A stretch of DNA of 5,563 bases from Fidelibacterota bacterium (GTDB lineage Bacteria; Marinisomatota; Marinisomatia; SCGC-AAA003-L08; TMED6), in assembly GCA_014239355.1 (NCBI GenBank), contig JAAZYZ010000103.1:1-5563 (forward strand), given 5' to 3'. Numbering within the stretch: the stretch's first letter is position 1; each line of letters starts with the position of its first letter. The translations under genes were made by a program, and so were the position numbers. Positions 1 through 5,563 of this stretch are shown one piece after another. Under the pieces are notes generated by a model. It was not told where the DNA came from. It searched no databases and worked only from the letters and a program-made list of their open reading frames with translations.

Positions 1-966
1 TAATTTTTTAATTATAGCCTCATTATTTAACATCCAACTTTGATCTATAATATTATTAATTTTTTTTATTTCATTATATGAGTAATTAGAAAAATCTAAA
101 TTTTTGAATGCTTTATTTTTAGAATACTCATCCATTCTAAATCCTGTTCCTAAGTAAACTCTATTTTCATCTCTAGATGATGGAAATACTAATAAATCTT
201 TAATTTTAAAAATTGTAGTATATTTAGCTAAAGATTGTAAAAAATAAAAATCTTCGGTTGCTTTTTTAGTATTCATACCTCCACATGCAATATAAGATTT
301 CATATTACATACAATAGTTGACCCCATACTTACATAACCATATGGAGAACCAGTATCTTCAATTTTTTGAGCTATACTTTTAAGTAATAACTCATATTTT
401 CTAATACCTTCTTCAATTATAGGATTATTTGATTTTTGATGTTTAAAATTAATAACAGCAGCGTTTACATTATTGCCATTAAATTGACAATCGATAATAT
501 TTAAATAATTTTTATCTACAAGAGTATCTGCATCTAAAGAACAAAAAATAGACTTGTCATCTAATGCGTAATTCAAACAAAAATCTAACCCAACTTTTCT
601 AGCATAACCTACCCCTGCCAATTGATTAGGTAATTCATTCTTATTACTAAAACAATCAATTCCTATAAAATCAAATGCATATTCTTTTTTTATTAACACA
701 CTATATGTTTTGGAATTATTTTGTTTGATAGCAATAGTATCATCAATACTATGATTAATTATAATTGCAACTAAAGTATCATTCAATAAATTTTGATCTT
801 GAAGATTTATAGAATCTAAAGTATCAAAAATATATTCAAATTCACTATAACATGGAATAACGATAAAAAATTTATAATTATTCCTCTGAATTTTCTTATG
901 AGGTTCCCCAACTTTATGTATACTTCTTTTTTTTAGATATTTTCTTAAATGAATATTACCATTCAT
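1..966 (-). CDS. Family-2-like glycosyltransferase, C-terminus cut by the window edge
   Basis: Translating the minus strand from ATG at 966..964 gives 322 codons with no stop to base 1, so the gene continues past the left edge. It is probably a cytoplasmic GT-A-fold glycosyltransferase that moves a sugar from a nucleotide-sugar donor; the acceptor is unknown. Visible motifs are the first strand FFIVIPCYSE (residues 33-42), a DxD metal/nucleotide-binding motif in SLDADT (143-148), GGMNTKKATEDFYFLQSL (229-246) with the ED pair expected of the catalytic base region, and PSSRxxxRVxxGTG (262-275). I recall the last two blocks from a GT2-like family in Bacteroidota and relatives. About 30 basic, polar residues precede the first strand. 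No signal peptide or membrane segment is visible. The start is the first in-frame Met before the Rossmann-like strand, 12 bases after the protease stop. There is no close Shine-Dalgarno; the nearest AGGA is about 15 bases upstream, inside the protease gene. Fold is fairly certain; substrate is not. Confidence 0.88.
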   Translation of the reverse strand, partial: MNGNIHLRKYLKKRSIHKVGEPHKKIQRNNYKFFIVIPCYSEFEYIFDTLDSINLQDQNLLNDTLVAIIINHSIDDTIAIKQNNSKTYSVLIKKEYAFDFIGIDCFSNKNELPNQLAGVGYARKVGLDFCLNYALDDKSIFCSLDADTLVDKNYLNIIDCQFNGNNVNAAVINFKHQKSNNPIIEEGIRKYELLLKSIAQKIEDTGSPYGYVSMGSTIVCNMKSYIACGGMNTKKATEDFYFLQSLAKYTTIFKIKDLLVFPSSRDENRVYLGTGFRMDEYSKNKAFKNLDFSNYSYNEIKKINNIIDQSWMLNNEAIIKKL

Positions 967-978
967 TATATGGTTTTA

Positions 979-3837
979 TTATCCTATAATAAGTGATACT
1001 ATAAGTACTACATCCATCACATTTAAAACACCATCTCCATTTATATCTGAAGCATATTGCTGACCAGCATCTGGTTCTGCTGAACCTAAAATAAAGCTAA
1101 CTAATAATACAATATCTTGAACATTAATATTACCATCAGCATTAACATCTCCTGGCTCTGAAGCAAGAACATTCATTGTAACAGGAATTACTCCCTGACC
1201 TCCATTAGAATCAATTTTAATAAAAGTTGAATAAAAATCAGGATCTAATACATATGATTCTACTGTTACATCAACTGTATTAGATTCACCTTGATTAACT
1301 TGACCTGATGTAGGGTTAAGACTTATCCAAGATGGTCCTTTTGAAATAACAAATCCATGTTGATTATGAATATTATTTTGGTTTCCAGCTCCTGTGTCTC
1401 CTAAGATTTGAAGTGCATTTAGTCCTTCAGAATCTTGGATACCAACAGTTGCACTATATAAACCACTATCATTATTTGAGTCACCTAAAAATTCATTATA
1501 ATTCATGTTAATCTCACCATTTGGTAGTAACACAATTTGAAAATTATAAAACATATTATTATAATCAGTCCACCAATGTGCTACATTATCAAACCAAACA
1601 ACTAGACGATCTTCATTAGCATGATAATAAACTTCACCTGAGCAATATTCATTACATTGATCATTAACTGGATTTAAATCATCCCATAAACCAAATACTG
1701 CAGGTCGAGGCGCATCAATTGATGGTATTTCAAGATTATCCCAAGCATTACTATCTTCTCCAAATCCAATCCATCCATTTGCATTGATAATACATTGAGT
1801 ATATGTTTGTCCATAAAATGGAAATTCAAAACCTATCTCTATAATATTTCCTGCTTCGTCATTTCCTGGGAAATTATAAAGAACACCATTCTCAGAAATA
1901 TCTACCCACTCAAAATTTACTGAATCTTCATTATCTGAATCAGACCAAAAATTACCACTGCTATCAGGACCACCTTGAGCATTCTCAAAAGGTGAAACTC
2001 CAATATTATAATTCATCGTTGAACCTTGTTGACCAATATTAGATAAAGTTATTATCTCTGATTGCGTATCATCTAAGAATATATCAAAATCCATTGAAGA
2101 AGGAGAAAATTCAAGCTCAGCAAATGGTCCACTAACTGGACACTCTACATTATGCACTTCAAATCCAGCGCATATTTCTGCATAAAATGGGGTTCCATTA
2201 TTGATATCTCCATCATTATCATCAAAAATCAACATTTCTTCTAAAAGGTCTGGTAAAGAATATGCTCTAGCAACTTGACCATAATGAAATAAATCATTTG
2301 CATGTTCGACACCGTCTTCATAACCTAATATTGATATAAGATTTTGTCTCATTTTCCAAAGCGAACCCATAGTGATTTCTCCAAGACAATGCACTGCACC
2401 TCCACACTCATTACCTGGATATTGTCTTGTGTTCTCTCCATCTCTAAGACATGTTCCTTCTCCAAAAAAACCATTTCCAAGACATGGAGAATTTGTAATA
2501 GTCATAGCCCAATAATCAGCTGTACCTTCCTGAAGCTCAGTACCCCATGGAGCATCATAAGGATCGTATGTGAATTGTGAAATTCCATGGCCATACTCAT
2601 GATAAACTACATCTGCCATTTGATCAGTACCAGCACATCCTCCTCCTTCAGAAAACATATTAATACTATAATAATCCCAATAAGCATTACATGGCCAATA
2701 TGGGTCTTCAGAACCAATATTTACATTTGCAGGCATTTCATAATCTCCACCCTCTATATTAGGATCAATAGATTTAAGAAAATCATGAATATAATTTGCA
2801 TGATAATATGTGTCTCGCTCTCCAGGAATTGAATTAATATTTGTAAAATTAAAATCTTCTGTATTTCCAGGGATTACTGGTCTTCTAATTTCAGCATCAG
2901 AACCATTTCGATTATCAGCATTTAAATAATTACCCTGTAATTTAACAGTTGCTGTAGTTTGAGAATCACCAATCTCTATTTCATAATAACCATTTTCATC
3001 TGTATAAACAGGGTCAAATCCATTAACAGAAATTTGGACATTTGCTAATCCTCTATTTATTTCTTCTCCAAATGGTTCATCTTTTACATCTCCAGTAACA
3101 TGCCCTTCAATTGCTAAATCCATAGCAAGATCAAATTTTTCTAAAATTTTACCACTATTTCCATCAACAAAAATTTTCCAATGATTTATAGGTCTTTCCC
3201 CTGTTTTTGTATCATCAGAAAAAACATGTAACTCTATTAACCAAGATAAATGATGCTCAGGTATTGCTGTTTTTTTAACCCAAATAAATTCTTCAGGTTC
3301 ACCAACAACAAAGTCACCTTTATCTATATTAAATGAAACATGCTCTTTAGCAAAATTTAATGCTTGTTCATTACTTATATTATAATTAGGGTCTATATTA
3401 ATATTTGGATATGCATCATGGCCAAATAGAACTAAATTACCATTATTATTGAATCTAAAATCAATTCTAGCATTATATATAGGAATATCATGATAAGTTT
3501 GATTAAATATAACATACCTAACCTTACTACCTAATTCATTAACCCATAATTCAAGATTAGAATTTTCTATACCAAACAGATATTGATTTTCTTCAACAAA
3601 TTTTCGAGAATAATCTTCTGCAAGATTTTCATTATTTATATCAAATAAATAAGGAATACTTTTTCCGTACACCCTGTGTGGAGTACCATTAATATTCCAT
3701 CGAAAATTCCAATTATCTGAATATTTTTGCTCAAATTTTTCTTTAACATAAGCTTTATCATAAACAACTGATTGTTTATCCATTTGAGAAAATAGACCCG
3801 AAATAAATAATATTAGTATAATAATATAATTTTGCAT
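979..3837 (-). CDS. Secreted zinc metalloprotease (FTP propeptide, M36/M4-like) with dockerin-like C-terminal tail
   Basis: A complete 952-residue exported protease. A hydrophobic signal peptide (about 1-17, ending GLFSQ) is followed by an FTP/PepSY-type inhibitory propeptide (about 45-235) and a carboxypeptidase-regulatory-like beta domain (about 243-300). The catalytic domain (about 335-563) has HEYGH (413-417) with two zinc-binding His and the catalytic Glu, a third zinc ligand E437 in ELQEGTADY, and H483 in GGAVHCLGE, which matches the thermolysin/fungalysin substrate-stabilising His. The 20-residue step from the second His to E437 resembles M4 more than M36, while GGxxHxxGExxxxxLW resembles M36, so the subfamily is left open. 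Next come two Ig/BACON-like halves (about 573-615 and 834-890) separated by a beta-rich, NIDO-like segment (about 640-830, FPFYGQTYTxxxxNANGWIGFG). The tail (896-952) has two calcium loops, DVNADGNINVQD and DINGDGVLNVMD, each followed by a hydrophobic helix. The gene ends in tandem TAA TAA. Start is supported by the signal peptide and AGGA 10 bases upstream. Confidence 0.93.
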   Translation of the reverse strand: MQNYIIILILFISGLFSQMDKQSVVYDKAYVKEKFEQKYSDNWNFRWNINGTPHRVYGKSIPYLFDINNENLAEDYSRKFVEENQYLFGIENSNLELWVNELGSKVRYVIFNQTYHDIPIYNARIDFRFNNNGNLVLFGHDAYPNINIDPNYNISNEQALNFAKEHVSFNIDKGDFVVGEPEEFIWVKKTAIPEHHLSWLIELHVFSDDTKTGERPINHWKIFVDGNSGKILEKFDLAMDLAIEGHVTGDVKDEPFGEEINRGLANVQISVNGFDPVYTDENGYYEIEIGDSQTTATVKLQGNYLNADNRNGSDAEIRRPVIPGNTEDFNFTNINSIPGERDTYYHANYIHDFLKSIDPNIEGGDYEMPANVNIGSEDPYWPCNAYWDYYSINMFSEGGGCAGTDQMADVVYHEYGHGISQFTYDPYDAPWGTELQEGTADYWAMTITNSPCLGNGFFGEGTCLRDGENTRQYPGNECGGAVHCLGEITMGSLWKMRQNLISILGYEDGVEHANDLFHYGQVARAYSLPDLLEEMLIFDDNDGDINNGTPFYAEICAGFEVHNVECPVSGPFAELEFSPSSMDFDIFLDDTQSEIITLSNIGQQGSTMNYNIGVSPFENAQGGPDSSGNFWSDSDNEDSVNFEWVDISENGVLYNFPGNDEAGNIIEIGFEFPFYGQTYTQCIINANGWIGFGEDSNAWDNLEIPSIDAPRPAVFGLWDDLNPVNDQCNEYCSGEVYYHANEDRLVVWFDNVAHWWTDYNNMFYNFQIVLLPNGEINMNYNEFLGDSNNDSGLYSATVGIQDSEGLNALQILGDTGAGNQNNIHNQHGFVISKGPSWISLNPTSGQVNQGESNTVDVTVESYVLDPDFYSTFIKIDSNGGQGVIPVTMNVLASEPGDVNADGNINVQDIVLLVSFILGSAEPDAGQQYASDINGDGVLNVMDVVLIVSLIIG
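982..1152 (-). other. Dockerin-like tail of the metalloprotease (domain)
   Basis: This encodes residues 896-952. Each calcium loop has acidic or amide residues at positions 1, 3, 5, 9 and 12, as in type I dockerins. The positions that set partner choice in classical dockerins (10 and 11) are Val-Gln in the first loop and Val-Met in the second. The helices after the loops (DIVLLVSFIL, DVVLIVSLII) are more hydrophobic than in clostridial dockerins. The module is the extreme C-terminus and directly follows the last Ig-like half. Confidence 0.7.
1111..1129. repeat. 19-base direct repeat, copy 1 (in the protease dockerin-like tail)
   Basis: This 19-base string recurs exactly at 4814-4832 in the C15-like gene. 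It encodes the NINVQDI part of a calcium loop: the first loop in the protease, the second in the C15-like protein. A near copy lies at about 4917-4933, in the first loop of the C15-like tail. It reflects homologous dockerin-like modules and is not a mobile element. Confidence 0.6.
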
Positions 3838-3847
3838 TTTAGATTCA

Positions 3848-3851
3848 TCCT
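3848..3851 (-). promoter_or_regulatory. Ribosome binding site of the metalloprotease gene
   Basis: On the minus strand AGGA (within TAGGAT) lies 10 bases before the ATG at 3837. It is the only Shine-Dalgarno-like stretch near a start codon in the window. It supports this start, as does the signal peptide that follows directly. An overlapping ATG just upstream (3849..3847) is in another frame. Confidence 0.5.
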
Positions 3852-3863
3852 ATATATTTTGTT

Positions 3864-3893
3864 TTGATAGTTAATATTTTTTAACTATATAAT
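3864..3893 (+). promoter_or_regulatory. Predicted sigma-70-type promoter for the cohesin-like lipoprotein gene
   Basis: TTGATA (3864-3869, five of six to TTGACA) is followed by an 18-base spacer and a perfect TATAAT (3888-3893). A transcript would start near 3900 and carry a leader of about 57 bases before the ATG at 3958. In DNA this AT-rich a match can arise by chance, and the preferred promoter sequences of this organism are unknown. No Shine-Dalgarno precedes the ATG. Confidence 0.4.
3867..3888. repeat. Perfect 8-bp inverted repeat, candidate operator between the divergent genes
   Basis: ATAGTTAA (3867-3874) and TTAACTAT (3881-3888) are exact reverse complements around the 6-base spacer TATTTT. 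The palindrome fills the spacer between the predicted -35 and -10 boxes of the plus-strand promoter and touches both. A dimeric regulator bound here would block that promoter and could affect the divergent one. The base composition makes a chance palindrome possible. There is no U-tract after it in either direction, so it is not a convincing terminator. Confidence 0.35.
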
Positions 3894-3914
3894 ATAAATC
3901 AAGAATTTAAACAA
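3886..3914 (-). promoter_or_regulatory. Weak candidate promoter for the metalloprotease gene
   Basis: Reading the minus strand, TTGTTT (3914..3909) lies 17 bases before TATATA (3891..3886). This is a weak consensus match (three and four of six). Its -10 box would overlap that of the plus-strand promoter, so the two promoters would compete. An alternative pair, TTGATT (3902..3897) and AATATT (3878..3873), is equally weak. Confidence 0.2.
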
Positions 3915-3957
3915 AAACATACTTTATACATTTTGAAACAATTACTATATTTAGCTA

Positions 3958-4779
3958 ATGAAAAAATTATTAAAAATATTATGTTTATTTGTTTTTTGTG
4001 CAAGTTGTGAACAAGAAGTTGTAGATGCAATTCACGGATGTTTTGATTCTGAAGCTTGCAATTATAACCCAAATGCTACATATGACAATAACAGTTGCGA
4101 ATTTGACTCTTGTGCAGATTGTGTTGGAGTACCATTTGGTGATGCTGAACTAGATGATTGTGGAATATGTCTTGGGGACAACACATATTGTTTACCTATA
4201 GAATTATCCTTTGGAAATATTTATATCAATGAAGAAGGACAATTTAACGTAGAAATTCTAATAAATAGTTCACAAGATTTAACTGCCTTCCAATTTGATA
4301 TAATAAATGGAGAAATTTTAAGTGCATCTGGTGGTTTATCGGAAGAATATGGTTTTAATATACAATTAAACCCTGATAATCCTGATGGAACAATCCTTGG
4401 CTTTTCAATGAGTGGAAACAAAATTCCTTCTGGTAGTAATAATGTTCTAACAAATATTACCTTTAACACCTTATCTGATGAAATCTGCTTAGACTTAGGC
4501 AATGGTGATTTCATTGAAATTATACAAGGAATAGAAACATTTGAAGATATCAATAATAACCGAGAATGGGATGATGGAGAAGAATGTTTCTACAATACTA
4601 CGGATAATGATTGTGAAGGAATCCAATTAATATTAGAAAACTGGAATGAACTAATTGATGAATATGGATTAGAACAAACATTAGAAGAATTATATGATAG
4701 AAGTGATGGATTTAATGAAGATATTATATCCTATACAGTTAATTTTGGTGACTGTATTGCTATTCCTGTACTAAACTAA
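3958..4779 (+). CDS. Probable surface lipoprotein with Cys-rich stalk and cohesin-like domain
   Basis: A complete 273-residue protein. The N-terminus (MKK, then a hydrophobic stretch ending FCASC) looks like a lipoprotein signal with C17 as the lipidated residue, although Cys at -3 makes the lipobox atypical. Next is a Cys-rich segment: GCFDSEACNYNPNAT...SC (27-47), followed by a stretch to CGICLGDNTYC (68-78), motifs I associate with exported proteins of Marinimicrobia and marine Bacteroidota. Residues 80-190 resemble a cohesin-type beta sandwich: GQFNVEILINSSQDLTAFQFDI (94-115), ASGGLSEEYGF, then DGTILGFSMSG (143-153) and SGSNNVLTNITFN (158-170). Cohesins bind dockerin modules. An acidic, possibly calcium-binding DINNNREWDDGEE (197-209) follows, then an acidic C-terminal part of about 60 residues that I do not recognise. 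It is divergent from the dockerin-tailed protease and convergent with the dockerin-tailed C15-like gene, so it is a candidate anchor for both. The cohesin call is by pattern only. Confidence 0.82.
   Translation: MKKLLKILCLFVFCASCEQEVVDAIHGCFDSEACNYNPNATYDNNSCEFDSCADCVGVPFGDAELDDCGICLGDNTYCLPIELSFGNIYINEEGQFNVEILINSSQDLTAFQFDIINGEILSASGGLSEEYGFNIQLNPDNPDGTILGFSMSGNKIPSGSNNVLTNITFNTLSDEICLDLGNGDFIEIIQGIETFEDINNNREWDDGEECFYNTTDNDCEGIQLILENWNELIDEYGLEQTLEELYDRSDGFNEDIISYTVNFGDCIAIPVLN
4195..4527 (+). other. Cohesin-like domain of the lipoprotein (domain)
   Basis: This encodes residues about 80-190. The order of strand signatures fits the cohesin/carbohydrate-binding-module beta-sandwich: an early strand with GQFNVEILINSS, a strand with LTAFQFDI, an acidic turn leading to TILGFSMSG, and a late strand VLTNITFN. 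Similar domains occur in exported proteins of Marinimicrobia as I remember them. Another Ig-like or invasin-like sandwich remains possible. Confidence 0.55.
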
Positions 4780-4791
4780 AAAATTAGTTTA
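4772..4791. repeat. 8-bp inverted repeat spanning both convergent stop codons
   Basis: TAAACTAA (4772-4779) and TTAGTTTA (4784-4791) are exact reverse complements around AAAA. The left arm ends with the lipoprotein's TAA and the right arm begins with the C15-like gene's stop, so the hairpin forms in either transcript. It may act as a shared end-of-transcript structure. The stem has a single G-C pair and no clean U-tract, so it would be a weak intrinsic terminator. Confidence 0.3.
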
Positions 4792-5563
4792 AAATTATTT
4801 CAACAATTAAAATAATATCTTGAACATTAATAATGCCGTCTTCATTCATATCTGCTAAATTAAGCCAATCTTCATTTGGATCTACATCCTGTAAAATATA
4901 ATTAATTAGTTGAATTATATCTTGAATATTAATGGTCTCATCATCATTAAGGTCGCCTGGAATAATAAGGATATTATCTAAATATTCTATAACTGTTTCA
5001 ATAGTCAATTCAGCTGCTTCTGTTGCAGTCCTTACACTTAATTGTCCTCCTACATGAATATGCCCACCTAATACACAGGGGTTTTCAGTATCTATACTAG
5101 ATTGATGATACCACATTCCATGATATCCCATAAATTCAGATAAAAATCTTCCAGCATCACCATTTTGATCTACATAACAATTAACATCAATATCCGAATT
5201 ATCTAAAGCTTCTTCAATTAATGTAATAGGTAATGCTGTTCCTCTATTTCCATTATCTTCATAGGAATCATCAGGAGGGCTTGGAGTTGGATATAATGGT
5301 GATGTATAATCTGCATACCAATTAACCCAATTATAAACATTATTTTCAAGCTCCCAACTATTATTATTAAAACCTCTACTAAACGTCATAATACCAGATG
5401 GTCTAACATCCTCAATGATTCTCCAAAAATCTTCTGAGGTGTCTTGATAATCAACCTCTAAATCTCCATATCCCTGACCACAATTATTACAATCTGGTGG
5501 ATCAAATTCAGGAAAGAAAGAAACAACATCAAATCCTAAACCACGCCAATTTTCTCCTTGCCA
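4784..5563 (-). CDS. Peptidase C15 (pyroglutamyl peptidase I)-like protein with dockerin-like tail, 5' end cut by the window edge
   Basis: The minus-strand frame is open from base 5563 to the stop at 4786..4784: 259 visible residues, with the N-terminus outside. Residues about 1-200 match the layout of pyroglutamyl peptidase I: RPSGIMTFSRG, then SWELENNVYNWVNWYADY (Glu region, E73 by the ExxxxN spacing), TALPITLIEEAL, GDAGRFLSEFMGYH (135-148) and GGHIHVGG (His region, H170), then a final helix. C15 enzymes remove N-terminal pyroglutamate with a Glu-Cys-His triad. Here the Cys position holds Ser142 (TCT codon, 5140..5138), so normal cysteine-peptidase activity is doubtful. C129 and C163 are nearby but not at the motif position. 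Residues 203-259 form a dockerin-like tail with two calcium loops, DLNDDETINIQD and DMNEDGIINVQD. Export is inferred from the tail; any signal peptide would lie off the window. The gene converges on the cohesin-like lipoprotein gene with four bases between stops. Family call is by motif and spacing, without a search. Confidence 0.78.
   Translation of the reverse strand, partial: WQGENWRGLGFDVVSFFPEFDPPDCNNCGQGYGDLEVDYQDTSEDFWRIIEDVRPSGIMTFSRGFNNNSWELENNVYNWVNWYADYTSPLYPTPSPPDDSYEDNGNRGTALPITLIEEALDNSDIDVNCYVDQNGDAGRFLSEFMGYHGMWYHQSSIDTENPCVLGGHIHVGGQLSVRTATEAAELTIETVIEYLDNILIIPGDLNDDETINIQDIIQLINYILQDVDPNEDWLNLADMNEDGIINVQDIILIVEIILN
4787..4957 (-). other. Dockerin-like tail of the C15-like protein (domain)
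   Basis: This encodes visible residues 203-259. It has the same length (57 residues) and the same two-loop layout as the protease tail. Partner-specificity positions 10 and 11 are Ile-Gln and Val-Gln, close to those of the protease, so both tails could bind the same partner. The first loop has Glu in place of the usual Gly at position 6. Confidence 0.68.
4814..4832. repeat. 19-base direct repeat, copy 2 (in the C15-like dockerin-like tail)
   Basis: Exact copy of 1111-1129 in the same orientation. Identity stops at both ends (T instead of C before it, A instead of T after it). Matching codon choice over six codons suggests fairly recent module exchange, or strong codon bias in AT-rich DNA. 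Confidence 0.6.

Larger units (their letters stand above)
3838..3957. promoter_or_regulatory. Divergent intergenic promoter region
   Basis: These 120 bases separate the start codons of the protease (minus strand) and the cohesin-like lipoprotein (plus strand). They must hold the 5' signals for both genes unless one is transcribed from further away. The region is almost entirely A and T and contains one good plus-strand promoter match, one weak minus-strand match and a perfect 8-bp inverted repeat. I see no small ORF, RNA gene or riboswitch-like structure in it. Confidence 0.6.

Noticed and set aside
979..1200. Type IX secretion C-terminal sorting domain on the protease
   Set aside because: The C-terminus is two calcium loops with hydrophobic helices. 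There is no Ig-like sorting domain with the usual short Gly/Lys-rich end.
2344..2832. Two plus-strand open frames of about 80 codons inside the protease gene
   Set aside because: They lie antisense to the catalytic domain of a clearly real gene and show low-complexity Ile/Ser/Thr-rich translations with no motif.
3838..3860. Alternative upstream start ATG for the protease at 3849..3847
   Set aside because: It is in another frame from the protease, and the in-frame ATG at 3837 is followed at once by a good signal peptide.
4221..4553. Minus-strand open frame of 110 codons opposite the cohesin-like lipoprotein
   Set aside because: It is antisense to the conserved cohesin-like region and its translation resembles no protein family.
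1..5563. tRNA, rRNA, CRISPR array, insertion sequence or riboswitch
   Set aside because: The window is almost fully occupied by four coding genes, and the only gap over 12 bases is the 120-base divergent region. I saw no regularly spaced repeats, cloverleaf or transposase-like sequence.

Overview
The window is a very AT-rich (roughly 70%), densely coding bacterial segment with four genes and no gap longer than 120 bases. The protein style points to a marine member of Candidatus Marinimicrobia (SAR406), with marine Bacteroidota as the main alternative. That style is C-terminal dockerin-like tails of the type GDxNxDGxxNVxDIV, a Cys-rich GCxDxxACNYNPxAT...SC stretch, and a CGxCxGDN...C motif. 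This placement rests on recalled family style, not on a search.

Layout from left to right: (1) bases 1-966, minus strand, the 5' portion of a family-2-like glycosyltransferase whose C-terminus lies beyond the left edge; (2) 979-3837, minus strand, a complete secreted multidomain zinc metalloprotease (thermolysin/fungalysin type) ending in a two-loop dockerin-like tail; (3) 3838-3957, a 120-base divergent promoter region with a perfect palindrome inside the best promoter; (4) 3958-4779, plus strand, a probable lipoprotein with a Cys-rich stalk and a cohesin-like domain; (5) 4784-5563, minus strand, the 3' portion of a gene joining a pyroglutamyl-peptidase-I-like (peptidase C15) domain to a second dockerin-like tail. 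This last gene runs off the right edge, so the Met codon at 5389 is internal and not its start.

The notable arrangement is a predicted surface lipoprotein with a cohesin-like domain, flanked on both sides by predicted exported enzymes with dockerin-like tails. In cellulosomes, cohesin binds dockerin in a calcium-dependent way. Here the same logic could hold peptidases on the cell surface. This is an inference from domain content and gene order. In addition, the C15-like domain has Ser where the family has its catalytic Cys, while the matching Glu and His positions are kept. It may therefore be a non-peptidase binding module or an enzyme with changed chemistry.

The protease and the glycosyltransferase are 12 bases apart in the same direction and could be co-transcribed. 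The lipoprotein and C15-like genes converge, with only four bases between their stop codons and an 8-bp inverted repeat spanning both stops.
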